This document shows positions 49,821-60,861 of a stretch of 64,000 bases of DNA, piece after piece. Every line of letters begins with the position of its first letter. The first letter of the stretch is position 1. The notes under the pieces are model-generated. The model had not been told where the DNA came from and ran no database searches. It saw only the letters and a list, made by a program, of their open reading frames with translations. Source of the DNA: Acidimicrobiia bacterium (GTDB taxonomy: Bacteria > Acidobacteriota > Vicinamibacteria > Vicinamibacterales > CAVVIG01); NCBI GenBank assembly GCA_016871175.1, contig VFZL01000006.1:111127-175126 (forward strand), given 5' to 3'. Both the position numbers and the translations under genes were made by a program.

Positions 49821-50240
49821 TCAGATGAACAATGCGTCTTCGTCGTCCCCGCGCGGGCGAGCGGGTCGGGGCGGAGGATTCCTGAACGCGGCGAACGCCG
49901 CGCGGAAGGCACTAAACAGGGCAGCGCCCTCGCGCGCGGGTAGCTGCATGGCCGATTGCACTGTGTCGAGCCCTTGTTCGACACGGCCTGTCACGTCCGC
50001 AAACAGGCGGTCCGCTCGCTCGACCTGCACGGTGGCCAGAGCCGCCGCACGCGAGGCCTCCCGGCCAATGGTCTCGAGGTGGCCGAAGAACGGCTTGACC
50101 TGTTGGTCGAGGTCCCGGGAGAGACGCGCGACCCGACGCGCGAGCACCCCAGCGACGATCAACACGCCGATCTGCACAACGGCGATGAGCAGCGTGGCGA
50201 CGGCGATCACGCCGAGCCAGGTGCTGGGCGAGTCGCTCAC
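49821..50240 (-). CDS. DUF948-like single-span protein
   Basis: 139 aa. One N-terminal membrane helix (WLGVIAVATLLIAVVQIGVL) and a long helical region with coiled-coil character (RRVARLSRDLDQQVKPFFGH, VQVERADRLFADVTGRVEQG), then a disordered Pro/Arg-rich tail ending DDEDALFI. It resembles DUF948 proteins, which have no known activity. Its start overlaps the end of the ytxH-type gene by four bases, making it the last gene of the uvrB-mla transcript. Confidence 0.7.
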   Translation of the reverse strand: MSDSPSTWLGVIAVATLLIAVVQIGVLIVAGVLARRVARLSRDLDQQVKPFFGHLETIGREASRAAALATVQVERADRLFADVTGRVEQGLDTVQSAMQLPAREGAALFSAFRAAFAAFRNPPPRPARPRGDDEDALFI

Positions 50241-50512
50241 GAGTTCTCCCGTGCGCGGGCCTGCTGGTAAGCTTCCCGTCCTCGCTCGACTGCGTGGGCG
50301 AGCGTCTCACGGCTCTGACTCAACGCCTGCCGACCGCGCTCGGTCGCCTCCGTAGCCTTCTCACGACCCTCGCGGGCCTTCTCGCCGAGATACTCACGAG
50401 TTTCACGGCCCGTCTCCGGTGCGTACAAGAGCGCCACCGCAGCACCGCTCACGGCCCCAAGAATGGACGCCAACAGAATGCTGCCGGCCCCGGCTCCATC
50501 GTCTCGCGCCAT
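50237..50512 (-). CDS. YtxH-domain protein
   Basis: 91 aa. A glycine-rich hydrophobic helix with the YtxH signature GAVSGAAVALLYAPETGRET is followed by a charged, highly helical tail with repeated RE/EK pairs (YLGEKAREGREKATEATERG). YtxH proteins are small stress-associated membrane proteins of unknown activity. It overlaps the next gene by four bases and lies 35 bases after mlaD. Confidence 0.88.
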   Translation of the reverse strand: MARDDGAGAGSILLASILGAVSGAAVALLYAPETGRETREYLGEKAREGREKATEATERGRQALSQSRETLAHAVERGREAYQQARARENS

Positions 50513-50547
50513 GTCTACTCCTACCGCTCTGTGAAGCTCACGACGGC

Positions 50548-51609
50548 TCAGAAGAAACTGACCCTCACGTTCAGGTACTTCTTCGGGTTCTTCCTGATCT
50601 CCGTAATCAACGCGGAGAGGTCGTTCGTGACTTTGTTCATGTTCTCATACAACTGCTTGTCTTTCAGCAACTGTCCTGCCGTTCCCTCCCCTTCGTTCAG
50701 TCTGGCGACCATCGAGTCCAGACGCTGGGTGAGCGCCGTCAGTCGCTCGGTCGCGGCATTCAGCCGAGTGTAGAGCTCCGGATCCTTCGCCAGCTTGCCG
50801 AGCGTGCCTTCACCCTGGTTCATACCGGCCACGAGCTTGTCGAGGTTTGCGGTCGCGGAGGTCAGCGATTGCGCAAACCGATTGTCTTTGATCAATTGGC
50901 CCAGACTTCCCTCGCCGGAGCCGATCTGACGGGTCAGCGATTCGATGTTCTTCAACGACGCCTCGAGAGCGTTGGCGGTCGCGGGATCGTTCACAAGTCT
51001 TGCCAGAGTGCCGCGACCGGACTTCATGCTCTCGGTCAGTGTTGTCGCCGTTTCCACGAACCGACTCAGCTCGACGAACAGCTGATCGTCGGTTATCAGT
51101 TTGCCCACCGTGCCGCGTCCGTTCCTCATGTCTTGAATGAGCGCGGTGAGCTCACTGATGCCCTGGCTGGCCTGGTCGGTGACGTCGGCCAGCGCTGCCG
51201 CGGTCTTCCCTTGTGGGACGTAGCCCCAATCGGGAATCGGCTCACCGGTCGAGGACGGCGTGATGTCCACGGCGCTCTCGCCCAAGAGCGACACCGAACC
51301 CACCCGGGCCTGCGATCGAGACGTGATCAAGGGACGATACGATTCCCGCACACGAAAGATGACGTCCACATCGTCGCCGGCGAACTCCACGGCGCTGACG
51401 CTGCCCACCTCGACACCGGCCACGCGCACCGGCGAACCTGGGGCGAGCCCGGCCACGTTGCTGAAGCGCGACTTGAGCGGATACTGCTGCCAGGGAAACC
51501 CCTTGCTACCTGTCAGACTGAACACCAACAGTGCCGCGATCGCCACCGAGACGATGAACAGCACACCGATTTTCAGTTCCGACCAGGCGAGGGAACGGGT
51601 GCGTGGCAT
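50548..51609 (-). CDS. mlaD: MlaD/MCE-domain lipid transport protein with C-terminal repeats
   Basis: Periplasmic substrate-binding component of the Mla phospholipid transporter, anchored by one span (LKIGVLFIVSVAIAALLVFS). The MCE domain spans residues about 43-122 (FSNVAGLAPGSPVRVAGVEV, then LLGESAVDITPSS). The product is 353 aa because the C-terminus carries five repeats starting at residue 164: GRGTVGKLITD, GRGTLARLVND, GEGSLGQLIKD, GEGTLGKLAKD and GEGTAGQLLKD, spaced 34, 34, 34 and 41 residues, each followed by an amphipathic helix. E. coli MlaD lacks this extension. The gene lies 57 bases after mlaF. Confidence 0.92.
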   Translation of the reverse strand: MPRTRSLAWSELKIGVLFIVSVAIAALLVFSLTGSKGFPWQQYPLKSRFSNVAGLAPGSPVRVAGVEVGSVSAVEFAGDDVDVIFRVRESYRPLITSRSQARVGSVSLLGESAVDITPSSTGEPIPDWGYVPQGKTAAALADVTDQASQGISELTALIQDMRNGRGTVGKLITDDQLFVELSRFVETATTLTESMKSGRGTLARLVNDPATANALEASLKNIESLTRQIGSGEGSLGQLIKDNRFAQSLTSATANLDKLVAGMNQGEGTLGKLAKDPELYTRLNAATERLTALTQRLDSMVARLNEGEGTAGQLLKDKQLYENMNKVTNDLSALITEIRKNPKKYLNVRVSFF

Positions 51610-51666
51610 ATCAGAGCACCTTCTCAGACGTTCGTGGGCTCACGAGTTTGTGAACCGACGAACTCT

Positions 51667-52542
51667 TCATGACAGAAACGTCTTGATATACGGGTCAGTG
51701 CAGTCACGCAACTCCCCGGCGTCGCCCTCGAACACGATCATGCCATCTCGGAGCATCAGAAACTCCGCCTCCTGCGCCTTCTCCGGCGTGGCGTTCACGA
51801 TCCGGACCGTCCCAGAGGCGTCTCGCACGGCCATGTGCGTGGCCACGTAGAATGCGTCCCGCAACTGATGTGTCACCAGGATCGAGCTGACTCCCTCGAG
51901 GTCACGCAGCTTCACGATCTCATCATCCACAGTGATGGCGGTGATCGGGTCCAGCCCCGTGGTCGCCTCATCGTAGAGCAGGATGCTCGGCTTGAAGGCC
52001 ATCGCCCGCGCGATCGCCACGCGTCGTCGTTGCCCACCCGACAGCGCCGACGGCATCCGGTCGAGCTGCTCGGACAGGCCGATGAAGCCGAGGACCTGCT
52101 CCACGCACCGATCAACCTCATCCACGGGCACCTTGGATTCCTCGTACAGCTTATACCCGACGTTCTCGCGAACAGTGAGCGAATCGAAGAGCGCCCCCTC
52201 CTGGAAGATCATCCCGAGGTCGGCCCGCACCTCCATCATCGCCGTTTCCGTCAGGTGATCGATCCGCCGACCGTTGACGTACACCGCGCCGCCATCCGCC
52301 TTCAGCAGGCCTGTGATGATCTTCAGGGCCGTCGATTTTCCCGACCCGCTGGCCCCGAGGATGATCTTCGTGTGCCCTTTCAGAAGCGTGAAGCTCACGT
52401 CGCGCAACACCACTCGCTCGTCGAACGCCAATTGCACGTGATCGAACACGACCACCGGCTCGGGACGATCGGCGACGGCAGTCGAATCTCTCTCCAGAGG
52501 GCGTGACGCAGCACGAGCGGGCAGGCCGGGCGAAGGCATCAC
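51667..52542 (-). CDS. mlaF: Mla lipid transport ABC ATPase
   Basis: ATP-binding subunit of the MlaFED complex, 291 aa. Walker A GASGSGKSTALKIITGLLKA, Q-loop DLGMIFQEGALFDSLTVREN, signature LSGGQRRRVAIARAMAFKPS, Walker B ILLYDEATTGLDP and switch His VTHQLRDAF are intact. The DEATTGLDP form and the FQEGALFDSLTV stretch are typical of MlaF. It ends with a longer C-terminal tail (VFEGDAGELRDCTDPYIKTF). It starts three bases after the mlaE stop. Confidence 0.95.
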   Translation of the reverse strand: MMPSPGLPARAASRPLERDSTAVADRPEPVVVFDHVQLAFDERVVLRDVSFTLLKGHTKIILGASGSGKSTALKIITGLLKADGGAVYVNGRRIDHLTETAMMEVRADLGMIFQEGALFDSLTVRENVGYKLYEESKVPVDEVDRCVEQVLGFIGLSEQLDRMPSALSGGQRRRVAIARAMAFKPSILLYDEATTGLDPITAITVDDEIVKLRDLEGVSSILVTHQLRDAFYVATHMAVRDASGTVRIVNATPEKAQEAEFLMLRDGMIVFEGDAGELRDCTDPYIKTFLS

Positions 52543-52545
52543 CAG

Positions 52546-53319
52546 TCAGTAGAGCAACTCGATCAAGAGCTGGCCCACGAAGTAGTCGACCGCAATCACG
52601 GCGACAGACCCCGCCACCACGGCCAGCGTCGTCGCCCGCCCAACGCCAGCGGTCCCGCCGGAGGTGCGAAGACCGACGTGACACGCAATCGACACGATCA
52701 CGAACCCGAAGATGACCGGCTTGGCCAGCCCCATCCAGACGTCTTCCAGATACAGCCCTTTGACCACCGATGACCAGTACAGCCCGCTGTTCACCTGAAG
52801 TTGGAATCGCGCCACGACCCAGCCGCCGATGATGCCCGCCGTATCGGACACGACCGTCAGCAGGGGCGTCATGAAGATTCCGGCCATCACGCGAGGGACG
52901 ACGAGCTTGCGGATGGGGTCGGTACCGAGCGCGCGGAGCGCATTGATCTGGTCGGTCACCATCATCGAGCCGAGCTCGGCCGCGATGCCCGATCCCACCC
53001 GGCTGGTGAGCATTAACGCTGCGAGCACGGGGCCCAGCTCTTTGACCATCGACGCGCTGACCAATCGGCCGACGACGGGCCGTGCGCCAAATTGATCGAG
53101 CGTCAAGCCACTCTGGAGCGCGAGCGCGGCGCCGGTGAAGAATCCAGTCAGCAGCACGACGGTCAGCGAGCCGATGCCGATGACGTCGAACTGCTCGACC
53201 AGGTCGTGCCCGTAGAAGGGTCTGGTGACGAATCCCCGAAATGCGGCGAGCGAGAGGCGCACGTACTCCTGCGCCTCGAGCGCGGCACCCTTGGCCCACC
53301 GATCGACGGCTGCGACCAC
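52546..53319 (-). CDS. mlaE: Mla lipid transport permease
   Basis: Integral membrane subunit of the MlaFED complex, 257 aa from a GTG start. Seen: VEQFDVIGIGSLTVVLLTGF, GAALALQSGLTLDQFGARPV, MVKELGPVLAALMLTSRVGS with GIAAELGSMMVTDQINALRA, LGTDPIRKLVVPRVMAGIFM and a final AVIAVDYFVGQLLIELLY. These are the hallmarks of MlaE/YrbE permeases, with about five spans. It begins six bases after uvrB and is followed by mlaF, so uvrB and the Mla genes are probably one transcript. Confidence 0.95.
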   Translation of the reverse strand: MVAAVDRWAKGAALEAQEYVRLSLAAFRGFVTRPFYGHDLVEQFDVIGIGSLTVVLLTGFFTGAALALQSGLTLDQFGARPVVGRLVSASMVKELGPVLAALMLTSRVGSGIAAELGSMMVTDQINALRALGTDPIRKLVVPRVMAGIFMTPLLTVVSDTAGIIGGWVVARFQLQVNSGLYWSSVVKGLYLEDVWMGLAKPVIFGFVIVSIACHVGLRTSGGTAGVGRATTLAVVAGSVAVIAVDYFVGQLLIELLY

Positions 53320-53325
53320 CGGGGC

Positions 53326-55347
<2,022 letters not shown>

Positions 55348-55412
55348 GGGAAACCGTGATCGTACCAGAGCGCCACCCGCGTGGAAAGGCACGTCGTCCA
55401 CATCGACCGGCG

Positions 55413-55418
55413 TATAAT
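55413..55418 (+). promoter_or_regulatory. Candidate -10 box of the DHH gene
   Basis: A perfect TATAAT lies 17 bases before the ATG at 55436, in the short region shared with divergent uvrB. It would give a very short leader. No clear -35 hexamer is visible. Confidence 0.45.
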
Positions 55419-55435
55419 CGAGGTTTGACAATCCC

Positions 55436-56887
55436 ATGCGGTGCCTAGCCGTCTGTCAGGACGAGCTCGTCATCAGGATGCTCGACGAGATCCTGTTGCC
55501 CGGCTTCGAGGTCGAGTTCGTCGTGGAAAACCGCCCTCTCGCCCGCCGCCTCCACGAGGCGGGCGTTCGCGTCACGGCCGGCGATCCACGTCGGACCGAT
55601 ACCTTCGTCAAGGCGGACCTCGGCCCGAGCACGTGCGTCATCATCGAGGACAACGGTCGCCGCAGCCCCCGCAAGGTGCTCGAGGCCGTGACCGACGCCG
55701 GTGGCACGCTCGTCTACGTCCTTGGCATCGGCACGGAGGCAAGCGAGAAGCGCGCCGACGAGCTGCACACCGACTTCCCGGATGTCTCCTATCTGTCACT
55801 CTCCGAGCTGTGCGGTGGAGCGCTGGTCACGGAGTTCGGCCGGTCGTTGACCAAGGCCCGTGTGCAGCAGTATCAGCGGTACTTCACCGACGCAGACCGC
55901 GTGCTGATCATGCTGCACAACGACCCGGATCCGGACGCCATGGCCAGCGGCCTCGCCCTGCGCAATGTGTTGCACCGGACCAAGGCCACCGCCATCCTCG
56001 GCGCCATGCAAGGGGTGACACGTCCGGAGAACCAGCGGATGGTGAACCTCCTCGACATTCACGTCGAGCCGGTGACGGCGTCCACCCTGCGGGAGTTCGA
56101 CCGCATCGCGATGGTCGACGTGCAGCCCCACTACTTCGGCGGCCTGATCGATCGCGTGGATCTCGTGATCGATCACCATCCTGAGCAAACCGGGTACACC
56201 GCGATCTTCAAGGACATCCGGGCCGACTACGGTTCAACCTCGACGATCCTCACCGAGCACCTCCGGGCCGTCGACGTGAATATCTCGGAGCGCACCGCGA
56301 CGGCGATGCTCTACGCCATCAAGTCCGATACCCTGTTCTTCAACCGACAGACCAACCGCGTGGATCTCGATGCGTTCTCCTATCTGTATCCGCTGGCCGA
56401 TGCCACGATGATCCGCAAGATGGAGGGCGCGGAAATCACCGAGGAGCGCCTCGATGCCGTCATGACGGCGCACCACAAGGGCCGGCTCGAGGATCAGGTC
56501 TTCTGCGCGTTCCTGGGCCCGATCGCGCGCGAAGACTTCATTCCGTACGTCGCGGACTTCTTCCTGCAGCTCGAAGGCGTGAGGTGGACGGTCGTGGCTG
56601 GCCTGGTCGATTCGACCCTCAGCGCATCGATCCGCAACCTCGGGTACACGAAGAATGCGGGCGAGCTCGCCCGCCGGTACTTCGCGGATATCGGCAACGC
56701 AGGCGGCCATCGCGCCATGGCGAAGGCCGTCATGCCCATCAACGCGTTTCGCGCGAAGTACCACATCTCCGATACCGAGGAGATCATGCCGAGGCTGCAC
56801 GACCTCGTCGCGCAGTTCCTCCGGGAAGCCCCGACCAGGGACGTCCGAACCAAGGCCGAGGACAAGGAAGAGCTCAAGACTCGCTGA
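55436..56887 (+). CDS. DHH-family phosphoesterase with N-terminal TrkA-N-like domain
   Basis: 483 aa. Residues 1-120 form a Rossmann-like nucleotide-binding region ([49 protein letters not shown]). From about 140 comes the DHH catalytic domain: [30 protein letters not shown] and [14 protein letters not shown], then the DHHA1 part [23 protein letters not shown] phosphoesterases of this type cleave short oligonucleotides or cyclic dinucleotides, so a nucleotide-sensing N-terminal domain would fit a regulated nuclease; substrate not known. Divergent from uvrB; its end overlaps the following convergent gene by 14 bases. Confidence 0.85.
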   Translation: MRCLAVCQDELVIRMLDEILLPGFEVEFVVENRPLARRLHEAGVRVTAGDPRRTDTFVKADLGPSTCVIIEDNGRRSPRKVLEAVTDAGGTLVYVLGIGTEASEKRADELHTDFPDVSYLSLSELCGGALVTEFGRSLTKARVQQYQRYFTDADRVLIMLHNDPDPDAMASGLALRNVLHRTKATAILGAMQGVTRPENQRMVNLLDIHVEPVTASTLREFDRIAMVDVQPHYFGGLIDRVDLVIDHHPEQTGYTAIFKDIRADYGSTSTILTEHLRAVDVNISERTATAMLYAIKSDTLFFNRQTNRVDLDAFSYLYPLADATMIRKMEGAEITEERLDAVMTAHHKGRLEDQVFCAFLGPIAREDFIPYVADFFLQLEGVRWTVVAGLVDSTLSASIRNLGYTKNAGELARRYFADIGNAGGHRAMAKAVMPINAFRAKYHISDTEEIMPRLHDLVAQFLREAPTRDVRTKAEDKEELKTR

Positions 56888-58001
56888 GCGCCTGATCGAG
56901 GTCTGCGATCACGTCGCGCGCGTCCTCGAGCCCCACGGACAGGCGCAACATCCCCCGGGTGACCCCAGCCGCACGCAGCTGCTGGTCTGAATACCCCAGC
57001 TGAGACGTCAGGACCGGCAGGCTGACGAGGCTCTCGACGCCACCGAGGCTCGCGGCACGCGCAATCACCTTGAGTCGGTCGAAGCAAGAGGCCGCCCGGT
57101 CGTAGTCGCCGCCCAGGTCGAAACACACCATGCCGCCGAACCCGGTCATCTGGCGCCGCGCAAGCTCGTGATCGGGGTGGGACGGCAGGCCTGGATAGTA
57201 GACGCGAGACACCTGGGGATGCGACGCCAGGAACTCGGCCACCGCCTGCGCCGTCCCGTTCTGCCGTGCCACCCGCACCGCCAGCGTCTTCAACCCACGC
57301 CCGAGCGCCGCGGCGGGCATCGGATCGAGGATGGTTCCCAGCAACCGCCGAACGGACGCGATTCGGCCGACCAGCGCGTGCGGTCCGGTGATACACCCCG
57401 CGGTCACGTCACTGTGGCCATTCAGATATTTCGTGGCGCTCTGCATCACGAGGTCGACGCCCAGACGGAAGGGCTGCTGGTTGATCGGGCTGGCGAACGT
57501 GTTGTCGATGACGGACAACACCCCGCGGGCCCGGCACACGGCCGCAATGGCTGCGATATCGACGCACCGCAGCGTCGGGTTGATGGGCGACTCGAACCAG
57601 ACGAGGCGCGTGCGTGCGCCGATGACCGCATCGAGGTGGTGCAGTTCGTCGATGGAGACAAATCGCGTCGTGATGCCAAACCTCGACAACAGGTCCTCGA
57701 GCAGGTGGAGCGTGCCGCCGTAGATCCCGGCAGAGCAGATCACTTCGTCGCCCGCTGTCGTCAGCGCCATGAGCGCCGTCGAGGTGGCGGCCATACCGGA
57801 CCCGAACAGGAGCGCCGCGCCAGCGCCGTCCAGCGCCGCCAAGGCCTGCTCCACCGCCACGACCGTGGGATTCCCGTAGCGTGAGTACAGATACTGCGTC
57901 GACCGGCCTTCGTTGTAAGCGACGACATCCGCGGCGCTCCCGAACACGAAGGTCGACGTCTCGTAGATCGGTGTGACCAGAGGGTGAGGATGATCACTCA
58001 T
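56874..58001 (-). CDS. Cys/Met metabolism PLP enzyme (cystathionine gamma-synthase/lyase type)
   Basis: PLP-dependent trans-sulfuration enzyme of 375 aa. Seen: HPLVTPIYETSTFVFGSAAD, SRYGNPTVVAVEQALAALDG, GTLHLLEDLLSRFGI, LVWFESPINPTLRCVDIAAI, and the PLP lysine in DLVMQSATKYLNGHSDVTAG, then VYYPGLPSHPDHELARRQMT and GVESLVSLPVL. Sequence alone does not decide between cystathionine gamma-synthase, cystathionine gamma-lyase and methionine gamma-lyase. No met or cys genes are adjacent. Confidence 0.92.
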   Translation of the reverse strand: MSDHPHPLVTPIYETSTFVFGSAADVVAYNEGRSTQYLYSRYGNPTVVAVEQALAALDGAGAALLFGSGMAATSTALMALTTAGDEVICSAGIYGGTLHLLEDLLSRFGITTRFVSIDELHHLDAVIGARTRLVWFESPINPTLRCVDIAAIAAVCRARGVLSVIDNTFASPINQQPFRLGVDLVMQSATKYLNGHSDVTAGCITGPHALVGRIASVRRLLGTILDPMPAAALGRGLKTLAVRVARQNGTAQAVAEFLASHPQVSRVYYPGLPSHPDHELARRQMTGFGGMVCFDLGGDYDRAASCFDRLKVIARAASLGGVESLVSLPVLTSQLGYSDQQLRAAGVTRGMLRLSVGLEDARDVIADLDQALSES

Positions 58002-58024
58002 GGCTCGAAGGTTCAGGTTCCTGG

Positions 58025-59449
58025 TTAGGTCGCTCGATGCCCGACGCGATCGCCACTGGGCGCCACCAGCGCTTCGACGAACTGCTTGTACGCGTCTTCG
58101 TAGCCTCGTGCCATGAGCTCGGTGAGGGAATAAGGCCGGTCCGAGCGATCGTCGAAGGCTCCGTCGAAGTCGAACGGGCCGACCGGATTGTGCTCCGGGT
58201 GAATCACGAAGAGACGCACCCCGCCCGAGCGACCGGCGGTCAACACATCGTGAAGCGCAGCGACCTCGGCTGCCTGGACGTACTCACCCATCCGAGCGCG
58301 ACCGTCCAGGCGCGGCGGGATCAGCTCATGCACAGCCGGGCGCTCGGGCGCAGCGGACACAAGGAGCACCTGCTCGACATCCAGGTCCACAAGCTCACAC
58401 ACCAGACGCTGAAGGCTGCCGGGCCGATCGGTCAGGCGATGGGTCTCGCCTCGCCAGTAGCCGTCCGTGGGCAAGGTCATGTCGTGCCACGCTGTCGCGA
58501 GCGGCACGGTCAACGCCGCGGCCACGATGTCCCCAAGGCGGTCCCGGCCGAGCGCGGTCAGATCCACCACCTCGGTGTGGCGGGCGTCCACCTCGGCTTG
58601 GGTGGGACGCGCCATCAGGCCTCGCCGCCGCATGTCGGCCACGACCGTGCACACGAGGTCTCGTCGCGCGTCCAGGTCGTGGACCGAGATGACCAGCTCG
58701 CGGAAGCCGGGTTGACCGAGGTTCTCCGACAAGAGCTCCGCGTACCGGGTCGCCAACTCGGAAGACGAGGGCTGGCGGATGTTGGCCGCTCCCCGGACCA
58801 GGTCCCAGATGGCGGTCCAACAGTGCTCGACGGTCCGTTCCGCAGTCAGTGGCGCTGGCACCATTCGCCACCACAGCGGCCCTCGTTCCCGGCGGCGCGC
58901 GGTCCTGACCACGGCAGACGCCGCGACCAGCGCCAATGCCCCACCGAGCGCGAGGACCACGAATCGAGGCAACCACGTCGGGAATCCCGTCGGGCCGAAG
59001 GCAGCGGCCACCACGGACACATAGCCTTCGGTCAAGCCCTGCCCCGACCATCCCAGCATCCGCAGGACGAAGTCGATGGGAAATACGATCAGCCCGGCGA
59101 CGATCGCGGCGATCGGAAACACCACCAGGAAGACGGCGAGCGCCGAGGCCCAGCCGAACAAGCGGAGCCAGGGGTGCCAGGGGTACAGCTGCGGCACGAC
59201 CGGCGCGTGCCAGAACCCCCGCGAATCCCACAGGCGGGCGCTGCCGTCGACCGCCGCGAAGAGCGCCGTTACGGCGCCGATGCCACGGCCCGCGACCACG
59301 TCGATCTTGACACCAGCCTCGTGCAGCGCGCGAAGCACGCCCGCGTGATAGACGCCAGCCGTCCCGACGCCGGCGAACAGCACCGCCGTCCGGCGATGGG
59401 GTGCGTACGGCTCGGCGTGGGCGGCGGAGCGATCCCCGCGTCTGGTCAT
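58025..59449 (-). CDS. Patatin-like membrane protein lacking the catalytic serine
   Basis: 474 aa. The N-terminus has the patatin oxyanion-type sequence VLFAGVGTAGVYHAGVLRAL, then VVAGRGIGAVTALFAAVDGS, where the catalytic GxSxG of patatins should be; the Ser position is Gly (GRGIG, near 59276-59290). Two to three membrane spans follow (ASALAVFLVVFPIAAIVAGL, WLPRFVVLALGGALALVAAS), then a patatin-like C-terminal half with LVCELVDLDVEQVLLVSAAP. Phospholipase activity is therefore not expected. It ends with KQFVEALVAPSGDRVGHRAT and overlaps the greA stop by four bases at its start. Confidence 0.75.
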   Translation of the reverse strand: MTRRGDRSAAHAEPYAPHRRTAVLFAGVGTAGVYHAGVLRALHEAGVKIDVVAGRGIGAVTALFAAVDGSARLWDSRGFWHAPVVPQLYPWHPWLRLFGWASALAVFLVVFPIAAIVAGLIVFPIDFVLRMLGWSGQGLTEGYVSVVAAAFGPTGFPTWLPRFVVLALGGALALVAASAVVRTARRRERGPLWWRMVPAPLTAERTVEHCWTAIWDLVRGAANIRQPSSSELATRYAELLSENLGQPGFRELVISVHDLDARRDLVCTVVADMRRRGLMARPTQAEVDARHTEVVDLTALGRDRLGDIVAAALTVPLATAWHDMTLPTDGYWRGETHRLTDRPGSLQRLVCELVDLDVEQVLLVSAAPERPAVHELIPPRLDGRARMGEYVQAAEVAALHDVLTAGRSGGVRLFVIHPEHNPVGPFDFDGAFDDRSDRPYSLTELMARGYEDAYKQFVEALVAPSGDRVGHRAT

Positions 59450-59919
59450 TCGCGTGATTCGTCGTGGATGGTGGCGAGCCTGGTGATCTCGAACTCGCGG
59501 GTTCCACCGGGCGTGACCACCTTGACCGTGTCGCCCGGCTCTTTGTTCAGAAACGCGCGGCCGATCGGTGAGGTGGTCGAGATGAGCCCCTTGGCGGCAT
59601 CGGCGTCCTCGGGCATCACGAGCTGGAAGACGAGCTGGTCGCCGTTGTTCTCGACGACATGGATAGTCGAACCGAATCCGGCACGATCGGCAGGAATCCG
59701 TTCGATATTGATGAGCGCGATCTCGGAGACGCGCTTCTTCAGCATGCTGATCCGTGCTTCGACCAACCGCTGCCGCTCTTTTGCCGCTGCATACTCGGCA
59801 TTCTCGCGGAGATCACCGAGCTCTCGGGCGCGCTTGATCTCCTTCGGCAACTCCAGCTTGAGCTCACGGTCCAGTGCCTGAATCTCGTCCTCGAACTTCT
59901 TGATCAAGCGCTCTTTCAT
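59446..59919 (-). CDS. greA: Transcription elongation factor GreA
   Basis: 157 aa. The N-terminal coiled coil has KKFEDEIQALDRELKLELPK and IKRARELGDLRENAEYAAAK, with the acidic tip (GDLRENAEY) that acts in the polymerase secondary channel, and RQRLVEARISMLKKRV. The C-terminal FKBP-like domain has STTSPIGRAFLNKEPGDTVK and VTPGGTREFEITRL. It is the typical GreA, complementing greB at 17.2 kb. It runs into the patatin-like gene with a four-base overlap. Confidence 0.96.
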   Translation of the reverse strand: MKERLIKKFEDEIQALDRELKLELPKEIKRARELGDLRENAEYAAAKERQRLVEARISMLKKRVSEIALINIERIPADRAGFGSTIHVVENNGDQLVFQLVMPEDADAAKGLISTTSPIGRAFLNKEPGDTVKVVTPGGTREFEITRLATIHDESRE

Positions 59920-60006
59920 GGTGGCGACTGTGGCGACGACACACTCACGTCGGAATCGGCGTATGGTACCACAGTGCTATGCTTCGACCAGGCAGCGCCA
60001 CGGGCC

Positions 60007-60861
60007 ATGCAACACGTCACTAGCCGCCAGAATGCACTCGTGTCTCGCTATCGTGCGCTCGCAGGCGGCACGGACCGATCACGGTTGCTGATCGACGGCG
60101 TGCACTTGCTGACCGACGCCGTCGCGGCACAGATCCCTCTCATCGAAGCGGTGGCGCGCCTCGACGCGCTCGAGGACGGCGACATTCGGCTGCTTCTCGA
60201 TCGCCTCGCCGCACTGGGCGTCGACGTGCGCTCCGCCTCGCCACGCGTGATGGAGGCCCTGAGTCCGGTGCGCTCGGCCAGCCCGATTGTCGCCATCGGA
60301 CAGCGGCCTCCCGCCACCGGCGATGTCTACGCGCCTGCACCCGCGCTGGTGGTCTGCGCGGTGAACGTGCAGGATCCCGGAAACGTCGGCGCGCTGGTGC
60401 GTGTCGCCGAGGCAGGGGGCGCTACCGGTGTCGTGCTCGCGGGGCAGTCGGCCGATCCGTTCGGTTGGAAGGCGCTTCGGGGCTCGATGGGAAGCGCGCT
60501 GCGATTGCCGATCCGCTATCCGGCCCATCCGGCGCGCGCTGTCGACGAAGCACGACGAAGGGGCTGCCGAGTGTGGGCGACGACACCGCTGGGCGGACGC
60601 CCCTTCGAGGAGGCCGACCTCGGCGAGCCGACCTTCCTCCTCGTCGGTGCCGAAGGGCCAGGCTTGCCACGCCACATTTTGGATAGTGCGGACGCGCTGA
60701 TCTCGATTCCCATGGCGCCGGCCGTCGAATCACTCAACATCGCCGTCAGCGCGGCGTTGGTGGTGTACGAGGCGCGACGGCAGCGCCACTCGAGCCTGGT
60801 CGGCCGGTCGTCGGGTGGGCAGAGAGATGGTCATGGACTCGCTGTTCCCGGTCGATCCTGA
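60007..60861 (+). CDS. SpoU/TrmH-family RNA 2'-O-methyltransferase
   Basis: RNA ribose methyltransferase of 284 aa from ATG 60007 (MQHVTSRQNALVSRYRALAG). The N-terminal substrate-binding domain has RSRLLIDGVHLLTDAVAAQI. The SPOUT domain has VQDPGNVGALVRVAEAGGAT (motif 1), GWKALRGSMGSALRLPI (motif 2) and LISIPMAPAVESLNIAVSAA (motif 3), all intact. Whether it modifies 23S rRNA or tRNA cannot be decided here. rarA starts inside its last 35 bases. Confidence 0.92.
   Translation: MQHVTSRQNALVSRYRALAGGTDRSRLLIDGVHLLTDAVAAQIPLIEAVARLDALEDGDIRLLLDRLAALGVDVRSASPRVMEALSPVRSASPIVAIGQRPPATGDVYAPAPALVVCAVNVQDPGNVGALVRVAEAGGATGVVLAGQSADPFGWKALRGSMGSALRLPIRYPAHPARAVDEARRRGCRVWATTPLGGRPFEEADLGEPTFLLVGAEGPGLPRHILDSADALISIPMAPAVESLNIAVSAALVVYEARRQRHSSLVGRSSGGQRDGHGLAVPGRS

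Noticed and set aside
58037..59881. Open plus-strand frame of 614 codons
   Set aside because: Antisense to the patatin-like gene and greA; the composition is low-complexity and Arg-rich.
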